Below are positions 16,301-23,519 of a DNA stretch of 64,000 bases, in pieces. Both the position numbers and the translations under genes were made by a program. Location of the stretch: assembly GCA_965116945.1 (NCBI GenBank), contig OZ220734.1, positions 992,001-1,056,000 of the forward strand. Direction: 5' to 3'. The notes below the pieces were generated by a model. It ran no database searches. It was not told the origin of the DNA and saw nothing but the letters and a program-made list of their open reading frames with translations. The number at the start of each line of letters is the position of its first letter. The first letter of the stretch is position 1. The DNA is from Plut-88900 sp965116945. Lineage in GTDB: Bacteria > Chloroflexota > Dehalococcoidia > Plut-88900.

Positions 16301-17814
16301 ACATCATCGGGGTCATAGAGCTGTAGGGTGACTCGCCGGTATGAGTGGAGGTTGGGCAGGCTCTCCTCCCAGTGCTCCATAGCCAGAACGGAGTTGGAAG
16401 GAATGTTCTCGCGGACGTATTCGGAGGCCCGGGAGGCGGGGTGGGCGTCCGTGTAGACATTGGAGTAAGCGACGGAGTAGAAGACGGTGGCGAAGGTGAT
16501 AAGGGCCACGGCAGCAATGCCGCCCCCGTAAAGCACGTTGGGCTTGAAGGAAAGGGAGCGTAGCCGGGTCAGGCCCTTGTCGCCCAGGTTAGCGGCCATG
16601 ATGGCGAGAAATGGCGTGACCGGCAGCAGGTAGCGCAGGAACTTCACCTCGGCGAGACCCGTGATCATGAAGAAAGGTACGAACCAGGCCAGGATAAGGA
16701 TGTCGGGGCGGGTGCGCTTCAGGGCCGCCCTGACTGCCGTAAACCCGAGACCCGCCCACATCAGAAGCGCCAGCGGCAGCCCGACCCCCCACACCGAGAA
16801 CTGCCAGATGTGATAGGCGAAGGGCAGGCTGTCGTCATACTGCCGGGTGTAGGGGAAATCTATGACGCGGCGGACCATCTGGCTCTGCTGGTAGGCGTCG
16901 GCGGCGTAATAGGGAAGGTCGAGGATGGCGTAGGGCTGGGCGATGGCGAAGGTGACAAAGCCGAAGATGGCAGCTATCCCCAATTTCCTGAGGGCGGGTT
17001 TGACTGCCTCCGCGGAAGGTATGAGGGTTTGGATGCTGGCTCCGTTGCGCAAAGTCATCAGCCAGACCCCAACGGCTATACCCGCGAGCATGGGGAGAGC
17101 GCTGAACTTGGAGGCCACGGCCAGCCCGAAGAACAGGCCCGCCAGGGCTGCATCCCGCCGCCTGCCTTCTTCTGACAGTCGGGCCACGAACAGGAAGGAA
17201 AGGCAGCTGAAGAAGGTGAGCATGGCCTCGGTGGTGTAGAAGTGGGCCAGCTGGATATGCAGGACGGCGAAGGCGGAGAAGAACGCAGCCAGAAGCCCGA
17301 CGCGCTCGTTGAAGAGGCGTCGGCCGATGAGGAAAACGACAAAGACGGTGCCCGTGTCGAAGAGGGCGGACAGCACCCGACCCACGATGGTCAGGTCGTA
17401 CATATTGGAGTCTTCCACTCCCGGTATGACGTTTGCTACCCACCCTACCGCCCCGAGAAGGTAGAAGGGGAGGCTGCCGTAGTCGTACACCCCGTGCCCC
17501 GAGGTGGCGCCGGGGGGTCTCGGGACCAGGCTGCTTTCCTGGACCCTGAACAGGTCCAGAGGCGACTTGAGGGAGTCTAGAGAGAGCTGCTGGGCGGTCC
17601 AGACTACGGAGCGTTCGTCGGGGTGGAGGGAGTGGGGGGAGCCGGCGTCCCAGTTGACTCCATAGAGCCGGAGCCCGAGAGCAAAGACCAGGATTAGTAT
17701 TAAGACAAGGGTGACTGGGGAGGGGCGGGGGAGGGTCAGTCCTGTACGCGCCTTTGTGCTAGCCCGACTCTCTTGCGCGGAGCGATCTTCGGAAGGGAGG
17801 TTGGCAAGCCACAT
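13321..17814 (-). CDS. GT39-like glycosyltransferase fused to a DUF2298 (YYY) membrane protein
   Basis: 1497 aa with more than 20 hydrophobic segments. The N-terminal half resembles PMT/ArnT-type (GT39) enzymes: LRLYGVNWDAGSPHSLHPDE with the acidic first-loop residues, GRVLSALFDTGTVFVVFLIG and a periplasmic region about residues 460-680. The C-terminal half has DUF2298 marks: PPYDPWFAGGHLNYYYFGQF (the YYY motif), FPFFSFLYADLHAHLIALPF and VDPGRMNTVFKFYYHAW. It ends with a soluble tail (WDWHQQQQRWEDRGHVS, KYNVRYIYVG). It probably transfers sugar from a polyprenyl carrier on the outer face; donor and acceptor are unknown. The two-part architecture is known from Chloroflexota. It is by far the largest gene in the window. 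Confidence 0.9.
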   Translation of the reverse strand: MWLANLPSEDRSAQESRASTKARTGLTLPRPSPVTLVLILILVFALGLRLYGVNWDAGSPHSLHPDERSVVWTAQQLSLDSLKSPLDLFRVQESSLVPRPPGATSGHGVYDYGSLPFYLLGAVGWVANVIPGVEDSNMYDLTIVGRVLSALFDTGTVFVVFLIGRRLFNERVGLLAAFFSAFAVLHIQLAHFYTTEAMLTFFSCLSFLFVARLSEEGRRRDAALAGLFFGLAVASKFSALPMLAGIAVGVWLMTLRNGASIQTLIPSAEAVKPALRKLGIAAIFGFVTFAIAQPYAILDLPYYAADAYQQSQMVRRVIDFPYTRQYDDSLPFAYHIWQFSVWGVGLPLALLMWAGLGFTAVRAALKRTRPDILILAWFVPFFMITGLAEVKFLRYLLPVTPFLAIMAANLGDKGLTRLRSLSFKPNVLYGGGIAAVALITFATVFYSVAYSNVYTDAHPASRASEYVRENIPSNSVLAMEHWEESLPNLHSYRRVTLQLYDPDDVPIQYTDHDGFTVFGSKAEHLADALANSDYVILFSNRLYGSIPTLPDRYPLSTRYYRLLFAGDLGFKVDFFAESHPNFLGVSFVHDTFSRPGLDAPAALGPGRVSGLALDLGHADDSFTNYEHPTPIILKNVGRLDEATILTLLETPLLGETIRAPPTPGIPERGMLSDESVARQQADGTFSDVFERTSFANRAPGLVWYIAIQIIAFATLPIGLFLFRRLPDRGYLLTKVLGLLFVGYLAWLLASLRILDFSAGGLWLMILVVAAASGVMMWRGAVDVMDFFRRRWKLILFCEALFVVALVSFFGIRSWNPDLWHPWRGGEKPMDFAYLNAVTRSTEMPPYDPWFAGGHLNYYYFGQFQVASLTKLTGILPSTAFNLAIALVFAITVAGAFSLVYNLAASRNGGGDRAPPPSPSGPYLAGIAGAVFVAIIGNLDGMVQLVQAMWRVTFGDGEFGVFDYWRSSRVIDTSAQGGLNSCGGCEITEFPFFSFLYADLHAHLIALPFAILALGLGLALVLGAANGCSTRAWAARIAALGLAVGALFTINSWDYPTYLLLSLGIVALAALAFTLGRVTGRTVVLAGAGGLGVWLLGILFFAPFHLSYEGSIDFPFVERNEFATPLYQYLAIHGIFFFIAISFLLYRIWQEYPVGDNLRNPAKLVKRAALQVQWLWPVAGVVILLVVLAALGYHTAVFAIFVLVLVGLVAFKTLVKREEGSGPELFALLILAVALFLGIGVEFVKVKLVDPGRMNTVFKFYYHAWTLMALASAYFAWRLGAMALHKRLTLGRGAWTAALVLLVVAGMVYPIAATPERSKQRFNDSPTTIDGMAYMPSAVYFDDRDRSGSIEPPEVLELVWDYHAIIWLQDNIEGSPVILEGNSGLYTWGSRVSVYTGLPTVVGWDWHQQQQRWEDRGHVSARRADVQALYAATDMEHTRRLLEKYNVRYIYVGQLERLYYPQSGLDKFELMARDGLLELVYPTPNSPNPEVKVYRVLF

Positions 17815-17828
17815 CCGGGCCTCGGATC

Positions 17829-17885
17829 ACCCTCACCCTAGCCCTCTCCCATCGAGGGAGAGGGGACTGGACCTCTCTTCCCCCA
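17829..17885. repeat. Dispersed repeat R1
   Basis: CCCTCACCCTAGCCCTCTCC, ATCGAGGGAGAGGGGACTGG. It matches the 3848 copy almost exactly and lies just upstream of the giant membrane-protein gene, in the gap after the GAPDH stop. Confidence 0.85.
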
Positions 17886-17909
17886 GGGGAGGGAACTGCA
17901 TATTAGCAC

Positions 17910-18923
17910 CTAGAGGCCCTTGGCAGCCATGAATGCCGCCAGGTCTCCCACCCGGCAGCTGTAGCCCCATTCGTTGTCGTACCAGCCCAGGACTTTGACC
18001 ATGGAGTCGCCCATCACCATGGTGGACGGGGCGTCGAAGATGGAGCTGGCGGGGTTGCCCTTGAAGTCGGTGCTGACCAGTTCTTCCTCGCAGTACTCCA
18101 GGACTCCCGTCAGTGTTTCCTGGGATGCCTGCTGGTAGGCTTCGTTGACCTCTTCCTTGGATGTGGGCCGCTCAACATTGGCGACGAGGTCGATGAGTGA
18201 GACGGTGGGGACCGGGACACGGAATGCCATTCCGTGGATCTTGCCCTGCACCTCCGGCATCACGACGCCCACGGCTTTGGCGGCGCCCGTCGTGGTGGGG
18301 ATGATGTTGGCGGCAGCGGCTCGGGCCCGACGGATGTCTCCGTGGACCTGGTCGAGGATCTTCTGGTCGTTGGTGTAGGCGTGGACAGTGCTCATCAGTG
18401 CGTGGCTGATGCCGAAGTTGTCGTTGAGCACCTTTACCAGCGGTGCAACGCAGTTGGTGGTGCAGGAGGCGTTGGAGACCACAGTGTGCTGGGTGGGGTC
18501 GTACTTGTCCTCGTTGACGCCCATTACCACGGTGAGGTCGTCGCCCTTGGCGGGAGCGGAGATTATGACCTTTTTTGCACCGCCGTTGAGGTGTCCGCCG
18601 GCCTTTTCTGCATTGGTGAAGAAGCCCGTGGATTCGATTACCAGCTCAACCCCGAGGTCGCCCCACGGAATCCTGGCAGGGTCCCGCTCCGACAAGACCT
18701 TAATCGGCTTGCCGTCCACTACAACGTGATCGTCGGCGGCTTCTACGGTCCCGGGATAACGGCCGTAGTTGGTGTCGTATTTGAAGAGGTGGGCGTTGGT
18801 CTGGGTGTCGGTGAGGTCGTTAACGGCGACGATTTCGAGGGCGTCGGCGTGTCTTTCGAGAATAGAGCGGGTAACCTGCCTGCCGATCCTGCCAAAGCCG
18901 TTAATTCCGATCCGTGTGGTCAT
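17910..18923 (-). CDS. gap: Type I glyceraldehyde-3-phosphate dehydrogenase
   Basis: 337 aa. NAD-binding start TTRIGINGFGRIGRQVTRS, catalytic Cys in VVSNASCTTNCVAPL, the partner His in the STVHAYTNDQ block, and the family C-terminal WYDNEWGYSCRV. It oxidises glyceraldehyde-3-phosphate to 1,3-bisphosphoglycerate in glycolysis or the reverse. The ATG at 18923 follows TTTGGAGG. The gene lies on the same strand as, and downstream of, enolase, with two small genes in between; the spacing of about 20 bp suggests one transcript. Confidence 0.97.
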   Translation of the reverse strand: MTTRIGINGFGRIGRQVTRSILERHADALEIVAVNDLTDTQTNAHLFKYDTNYGRYPGTVEAADDHVVVDGKPIKVLSERDPARIPWGDLGVELVIESTGFFTNAEKAGGHLNGGAKKVIISAPAKGDDLTVVMGVNEDKYDPTQHTVVSNASCTTNCVAPLVKVLNDNFGISHALMSTVHAYTNDQKILDQVHGDIRRARAAAANIIPTTTGAAKAVGVVMPEVQGKIHGMAFRVPVPTVSLIDLVANVERPTSKEEVNEAYQQASQETLTGVLEYCEEELVSTDFKGNPASSIFDAPSTMVMGDSMVKVLGWYDNEWGYSCRVGDLAAFMAAKGL

Positions 18924-18944
18924 TCAGTTCCTCCAAATGGTGGG

Positions 18945-19349
18945 CTATGCGAACTCTTGCCCATTTTGTGGTTGCGATGCGCCGTTCGCCAAAGCAAGCA
19001 CCGAGTCGACGAATTGGTGTACTACTTCCCGGGACTCGGCGAACTCTTCGTCCGGAGGAAGGAAGTTATGATAAAAGTTGGCGTGGAATTTTTCTGCCAC
19101 CCCGTATGCAGCGCGTAGAAAAGGCGCGTTCTCCGATTCAGATACTTCCCGAATCCTCATACGAATCGCCCTATGCTTGTTATCGCGGCTGCCCCTTTTC
19201 TTTGCCAAGGCCAATGCAGCGTGGGATGCTGCCCCCCAGAGCTTTTCCGAAGCCTGGAGATAGTCCCCCGCCTCAAACTCCTTGTCGGATGCTACGAGAA
19301 ACTCGCGGGCCGTCTTTACGTGGTCTTCGGACAACATTGGTTGGATCAT
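18945..19349 (-). CDS. HEPN-like (PaREP1-type) small helical protein
   Basis: 134 aa, all helical in appearance. The block GDYLQASEKLWGAASHAALA resembles the PaREP1/HEPN family, followed by RGSRDNKHRAIR, which gives an R-x6-H motif of the HEPN ribonuclease type, and FHANFYHNFL. It is homologous by eye to the protein at 51112. HEPN proteins are often toxins or RNA-binding partners of nucleotidyltransferases, but no such partner is adjacent here. It sits inside the glycolytic run between a zinc-ribbon gene (16 bp) and gap (21 bp). Confidence 0.6.
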   Translation of the reverse strand: MIQPMLSEDHVKTAREFLVASDKEFEAGDYLQASEKLWGAASHAALALAKKRGSRDNKHRAIRMRIREVSESENAPFLRAAYGVAEKFHANFYHNFLPPDEEFAESREVVHQFVDSVLALANGASQPQNGQEFA

Positions 19350-19365
19350 GGGATTGGTATGCGAC

Positions 19366-19536
19366 TTACTGCCCTTCTAGGTTGGCCAGGGCCCGACGGT
19401 TGTTCCACTCCTCGTTATCGTTGGTGGAGAGGCCCTCGGCCCGGTTGAGGGCGTCCTTGTAGCATGACATGCAGTAAACGTTGTACTCCCTGCGGAGCCA
19501 CCTTTCGACCTTCTTGCTGCAGATGCTGCAATTCAT
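19366..19536 (-). CDS. 56-aa zinc-ribbon protein
   Basis: A short frame from ATG 19536 (preceded by GGGAGGCG) to TAA 19366-19368. It begins MNCSICSKKVERWLRREYNV and continues YCMSCYKDAL, giving two CxxC knuckles spaced for one zinc, then a polar tail NNRRALANLEGQ. Function unknown; a regulatory or adaptor role is possible. It sits 39 bp after the enolase stop and is probably co-transcribed with it. Its size makes it easy to miss. Confidence 0.65.
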   Translation of the reverse strand: MNCSICSKKVERWLRREYNVYCMSCYKDALNRAEGLSTNDNEEWNNRRALANLEGQ

Positions 19537-19575
19537 GTTCACGCCTCCCGATTGTGGAGCCGGCCGCCGGGGCCA

Positions 19576-20865
19576 TTATAGCGCTACCAGGTGCGAAAAT
19601 GCCTCCCGACCGGCGTACCGCGCAGATGCCCCTAGCTCCGATTCTATTCTCAGCAGTCGATTGTATTTCGCCACTCTCTCGGACCGTGCCGGGGCCCCCG
19701 ATTTGATCTGTCCCGCACCCGTGGCCACGGCGAGGTCGGCGATGGTTGTGTCCTCCGTTTCGCCGGAGCGGTGGCTGATGATGGCGCCCCACCCGGCGCC
19801 CCGAGCCATTGTCACGACCTGAAGGGTCTCGGAGAGGGTGCCGATCTGATTAGGCTTGACAAGTATGGCGTTGCTGGACTGGGTCTCGATGCCCCGGGAC
19901 AGACGGTCTGGGTTAGTGGCGTAAAGGTCGTCCCCGACTACCTGGACCTGGTCCCCGATCTTGAAGGTCAGCCGCTCCCAGCCGGGCCAGTCGTCCTCCG
20001 CCAGACCGTCTTCGATGCTGATGACAGGATAGTCGATGGCCCAGCGGGTGTAGTACTCGGACAGGGGGCCCGAGGCCAGGGAGACCTGGTCCTTTTCGAG
20101 GTTGTAATACTGTCCGTCGAAAATCTCCGTGGCGGCGGCGTCGAGGGCGAGGAAGCAGTCCTGGCCGGGGGTGTAGCCGGCCCTCTTGATGGAGTTAAGG
20201 ACGGCTTCAATGGCCTGGCGGTTGGATGGGAGGGGTGGGGCGAAGCCGCCCTCGTCCCCGACGTTTGTGGGAAGGCCCAGGTCTTCCAGGGACTCGCCGA
20301 GGCAGTGGTAGATCTCGCTGCCCATGCGAAGGGCCTCAGCAAAGGACTCAGCGCCCAGGGGCACGACCATGAACTCCTGAAAGTCGGCGGAGTTGGTGGC
20401 GTGCTGGCCGCCGTTGAGGATGTTGAACATCGGGACCGGTAGCAGGGGGTCGGCGTCCGTGTCCAGGGAGCGGTAGAGGGGAAGGCCCTTGTGAGCGGCG
20501 GCGGCATGTGCAGTGGCCAGGGAGACTCCCAAAATCGCGTTGGCCCCGAGCCGGGCCTTGTCCGGGGTCCCATCCAACTCTATGAGGGCGGCATCCAGGG
20601 CAGACTGGTCCAGCGAGGACATTCCGCGGAGTCGATCGGATATTTCTCCATTAACGTTCCCTGCCGCCTGCAACACCCCCTGGCCGCTAAAGCGGGACAT
20701 GTCACAATCCCGGAGCTCCAGGGCCTCGTGACTGCCTGTGCTCTTGCCGGAAGGGACCTTGGCCCGACCCCCCGCGCCGTCCTCTAGTGTTACTTCGACT
20801 TCAAGGGTGGGGTTGCCTCGGGAGTCCAGGACTTCCCGGGCGACGAGATTCGAGATAGCAGACAT
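19576..20865 (-). CDS. eno: Enolase
   Basis: 429 aa. Converts 2-phosphoglycerate to phosphoenolpyruvate. Family blocks: AREVLDSRGNPTLEVEV, KVPSGKSTGSHEALELRD (the usual GASTG is KSTG here), PVPMFNILNGGQHA, VGDEGGFAPPL, ISIEDGLAEDDW, VGDDLYATN, ILVKPNQIGTL, ISHRSGETEDT and IKSGAPARSERVAKYN. The start is the ATG at 20865, overlapping the stop of the upstream LOG-family gene (TGATG). Longer readings of this frame extend into that gene and are not real. The active-site-region substitution PSGKSTGSHEA instead of PSGASTGxxEA is worth noting but occurs in the family. Confidence 0.96.
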   Translation of the reverse strand: MSAISNLVAREVLDSRGNPTLEVEVTLEDGAGGRAKVPSGKSTGSHEALELRDCDMSRFSGQGVLQAAGNVNGEISDRLRGMSSLDQSALDAALIELDGTPDKARLGANAILGVSLATAHAAAAHKGLPLYRSLDTDADPLLPVPMFNILNGGQHATNSADFQEFMVVPLGAESFAEALRMGSEIYHCLGESLEDLGLPTNVGDEGGFAPPLPSNRQAIEAVLNSIKRAGYTPGQDCFLALDAAATEIFDGQYYNLEKDQVSLASGPLSEYYTRWAIDYPVISIEDGLAEDDWPGWERLTFKIGDQVQVVGDDLYATNPDRLSRGIETQSSNAILVKPNQIGTLSETLQVVTMARGAGWGAIISHRSGETEDTTIADLAVATGAGQIKSGAPARSERVAKYNRLLRIESELGASARYAGREAFSHLVAL

Positions 20866-21374
20866 CAGCCGATGGCGCCTCGGGTGAGTCGGGCCTTGGC
20901 CGCGGCCATGGCCTTGTCGGCCGCATCCACGGGGTCGGAGGCTCTGATTATCGAAGGGTCGGGTTCCCCGTTCTGAGACAGTTCCCAGGTCTTTAGCCCG
21001 ACAACTGTCAGCGGGTCCGCCTGCCCCAGGGCATGTCCGATCTCGGACAGAGTGCCGAAGGCCCCGTCGATGGCCAGCACGGCAAGGCCGGTCTTGACCA
21101 CTATGGCGTTCCGCGCATGGCCGATGCCGGTGGGCACGGGAATGTCGACCCAGGGATTGGCGTCGGTGGGGTCCTCGCCGGGCAGAATTCCGATGGTCGA
21201 GCCACCGGCTTCCTTGGCCCCTTTGCACACGGCGTTCATCACTCCGGTCAGCCCACCACAGACCACGGTAGCGCCCCGCCTCGCCAGCTCCCGACCCACG
21301 GCCTCGGCCAGGCGGTTCGTCTCCTCGTCGCACTTGCTGGCGCCTATTACGGAGATGGGGATGAATTTCTTCAT
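20865..21374 (-). CDS. LOG-like/TIGR00725-type SLOG family protein
   Basis: 169 aa from ATG 21374. Rossmann-like nucleotide-binding fold with SVIGASKCDEETNRLAEAVG, VCGGLTGVMNAVCKGAKEAG (the GGxxGVM loop) and AIDGAFGTLSEIGHAL, where lysine-decarboxylase-like LOG enzymes have GG-x-GT-x-x-E. Here the second loop is GAFGT. LOG enzymes release cytokinin bases from nucleotides; many bacterial members have unknown substrates. The stop overlaps the enolase ATG, so the two genes are translationally coupled. Confidence 0.85.
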   Translation of the reverse strand: MKKFIPISVIGASKCDEETNRLAEAVGRELARRGATVVCGGLTGVMNAVCKGAKEAGGSTIGILPGEDPTDANPWVDIPVPTGIGHARNAIVVKTGLAVLAIDGAFGTLSEIGHALGQADPLTVVGLKTWELSQNGEPDPSIIRASDPVDAADKAMAAAKARLTRGAIG

Positions 21375-21430
21375 GGTGAAACTAAGAAATGGAATGCACC
21401 GATTATAGCACCGGAGAGGTGGAGGCTGAG

Positions 21431-21480
21431 AAAAGTGGGACATTTGCCCCTTGACACCCATAGAACATAATATCTATTCT
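21431..21480 (+). promoter_or_regulatory. Promoter element P-vir, copy 1 (head module)
   Basis: A 28-bp element (21431-21458) containing GACATTTGCCCCTTGACACC carries a TTGACA -35 box at 21451; TATTCT at 21475-21480 is the likely -10 (18-nt spacer). The same element with one mismatch lies at 37717-37744 on the other strand before the packaging module. The 22 bp upstream of the -35 box are conserved, which suggests a factor-binding site. Confidence 0.75.
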
Positions 21481-21512
21481 TCCGCCAAATCAGTCCGACA
21501 AAGGAGGAATTC

Positions 21513-21941
21513 ATGCCCGAGGAAACCACACCCCAGGGCCCCGACCCCATGTCGTCACCCGACGACTTTCGCGACCCCAAACCCGGAGAATCACTGTCCG
21601 AAGAGGCCCTGGAAATTCAACGCCTGACCGCGCTGGTCACCGAGAGGGACTCGGAGATTAACGGTCTTAAGCAGCAGGTCGAACTCGCCGTAGGCCGCTA
21701 CCGCAGCGCCCTGATAGCCGGGGCCCCGGACCTGCCGGAAGAGTTGCTGAAGGGGAGCAGCATCGAGGAACTGGACCGCTCCCTGGAGTCGGCGAAGAAG
21801 ATCGTCGAGAAGGTGGCAGCCCGCATCGAGACCCGGGCGCCGGAAACTCGGGTGCCGTCGGGTGCGCCCGCTCGGCGTCCCGCAGATGTCTCGGCGCTCT
21901 CCCCCAGGGAAAAGATCCTTTACGCCATCAACAAGAACTAG
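21513..21941 (+). CDS. Phage scaffold-like protein
   Basis: 142 aa, acidic and disordered at the N-terminus, then a predicted coiled coil (EEALEIQRLTALVTERDSEI onward, residues about 30-65), a Pro/Arg-rich linker and a short conserved-looking tail SALSPREKILYAINKN. Position directly before a major capsid gene, low complexity and coiled coil all fit a capsid scaffolding protein. A strong AAAGGAGG precedes the ATG. There is no sequence motif that proves the role. Confidence 0.55.
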   Translation: MPEETTPQGPDPMSSPDDFRDPKPGESLSEEALEIQRLTALVTERDSEINGLKQQVELAVGRYRSALIAGAPDLPEELLKGSSIEELDRSLESAKKIVEKVAARIETRAPETRVPSGAPARRPADVSALSPREKILYAINKN

Positions 21942-21974
21942 CCATACCGCAAGAATTACAAGGAGAAAATACTC

Positions 21975-22865
21975 ATGGCATTGACACTAACCGAGTCCGC
22001 AAAACTGTCCAACGACGTGCTCCTGTCGGGAGTGGTCGAGACAATAGTCAACGAAAGCCCGGTACTCCAGCATCTGCCCTTCATCGAGATTGTGGGCAAC
22101 TCCCTGACCTACAACCGGGAAAACGCTGCACCCACCGTAGCTTTCTACGACGTTGGAGACACATGGGCCGAGTCCACGCCCACTTTTACCCAGGTATCCG
22201 CCACCCTGAAAATCCTGGGCGGAGATGCCGACGTCGACAACTACGTTGCTGCGACTCGCAGCAACATCCAGGACCTTGAGGCCGCTGTTGTCGAGCTGAA
22301 GGCAAAGGCCGTACAGCAGAAGTTCGACGACACGTTCATCAACGGAGACACCGACGACAACGCCAAAGCCTTCGACGGGATAGACAAGCTGACCCCCGAA
22401 AGCCAGACGGTGAGCATGGGCGACAATGGCGCCACCCTGACCCTGGACAAGCTGGATGAGCTGATCGACAAGGTGAAGACCGGAAAGCCCGACATGCTGA
22501 TCATGAGCCGGAGGACCCGGCGCAAGATGAATTCCCTGGTCCGGGACTCCGGCAGCGGGTTCCTTCAGTCCGACCGGAACATGCTGGGCATGATGGTCCA
22601 GTACTACGACGGTGTGCCCATAGGAGTGAGCGACTGGGTGGGCGACGACAAGAGGGTCGGGACCAGCCGGGACAGCTCCACGGTCTACGCCGTGCAGTTC
22701 GGCGAAGAAGGGGTGTCGGGGCTGACGGGGCCCTCGGGGTTGCAGGTTGAGCGGGTCGGGAGCCTGGAGACCAAGGACGCCACCCGGACCCGGGTGAAGT
22801 GGTACGTGGCCGTGGCCCTCTTCAGCACGGTGAAACTGGCCAAGCTCACGGGAGTGCGGAACTAG
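21975..22865 (+). CDS. Major capsid protein (HK97-fold type)
   Basis: 296 aa. The N-terminus MALTLTESAKLSNDVLLSGV with SPVLQHLPFIEIVGNSLTYN and the DVGDTWAESTPTFTQVSATL block resemble the GP7-type HK97-fold major capsid proteins of tailed phages. VDNYVAATRSNIQDLEAAVV, MLIMSRRTRRKMNSLVRDSG and the C-terminal TRTRVKWYVAVALFSTVKLA match strands and spine helix of that family. No prohead protease lies nearby and a separate scaffold gene precedes it, so maturation may not need cleavage. Confidence 0.8.
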   Translation: MALTLTESAKLSNDVLLSGVVETIVNESPVLQHLPFIEIVGNSLTYNRENAAPTVAFYDVGDTWAESTPTFTQVSATLKILGGDADVDNYVAATRSNIQDLEAAVVELKAKAVQQKFDDTFINGDTDDNAKAFDGIDKLTPESQTVSMGDNGATLTLDKLDELIDKVKTGKPDMLIMSRRTRRKMNSLVRDSGSGFLQSDRNMLGMMVQYYDGVPIGVSDWVGDDKRVGTSRDSSTVYAVQFGEEGVSGLTGPSGLQVERVGSLETKDATRTRVKWYVAVALFSTVKLAKLTGVRN

Positions 22866-22897
22866 CCCGGGCCCCGGGAGTAGAAGGGAGGCAATCC

Positions 22898-23518
22898 ATG
22901 ACAACGCTCACCGACATCCGGGCCCGAGTCCGCACCGATCTGCACGACGAGGACGCCGGAGGATACCGCTGGTTCAGCGCCGAGCTGGACCAGCACATCT
23001 CCCACGCTCTCCGGGAACTTAGCCTGGCTGTGCCCGTCGAGAGTAAGGCTACCCTGCAGGTCACCCCTGGGTCCCGGGACCTCTCCCTTTCTTCACTGGC
23101 CGGCCTGGTGCTCGTCAATTCCGTCGAGTACCCGGCCGGCCGGTTTCCACCGTCCTACGTCGAACACCGGGTCTGGGGCGATACCCTGACCCTGCTGACT
23201 GAACATACCCCGGGCGATGGCGAAGAGGCTGTGGTCTACTACGGCAATCTCCATACGCTGGATTACACGGGTTCGACCGTGCCGGAAGCGCTGGAGGACG
23301 TGCTGGTGGCTGGTGCCGCGGGTTACGCCGCGCTCAGCATGTCGGGTTTCACCATAAACCGGCTCAACACTGGAGGAGACGCCGTCTGGCGTGACTACAT
23401 GGCGTGGGGCCGGGAGAGGCTGTCTGTGTTCCACCGGGCCCTGGCGAGGCACGGACACAGCGGTCGACTCAGGGCCCGACAGCTTCGCCGCCCGCCCGTC
23501 GGGGCAGGGAGCCGGTAG
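22898..23518 (+). CDS. Head-tail adaptor-like phage protein
   Basis: 206 aa from ATG 22898, which follows AGAAGGGAGG. The first 70 residues are helical (TLTDIRARVRTDLHDEDAGG; ELDQHISHALRELSLAVP) as in gp6/gp15-type connector proteins, followed by a beta-rich insert (VVYYGNLHTLDYTGSTVPEA) and a helical end. Position between capsid and tail genes supports the call. The last 25 residues are unusually Arg-rich. Confidence 0.6.
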   Translation: MTTLTDIRARVRTDLHDEDAGGYRWFSAELDQHISHALRELSLAVPVESKATLQVTPGSRDLSLSSLAGLVLVNSVEYPAGRFPPSYVEHRVWGDTLTLLTEHTPGDGEEAVVYYGNLHTLDYTGSTVPEALEDVLVAGAAGYAALSMSGFTINRLNTGGDAVWRDYMAWGRERLSVFHRALARHGHSGRLRARQLRRPPVGAGSR

Positions 23519-23519
23519 G

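Noticed and set aside
20866..21333. Long N-terminal extension of enolase
   Set aside because: It overlaps the LOG-family gene in another frame; the family N-terminus begins at 20865.
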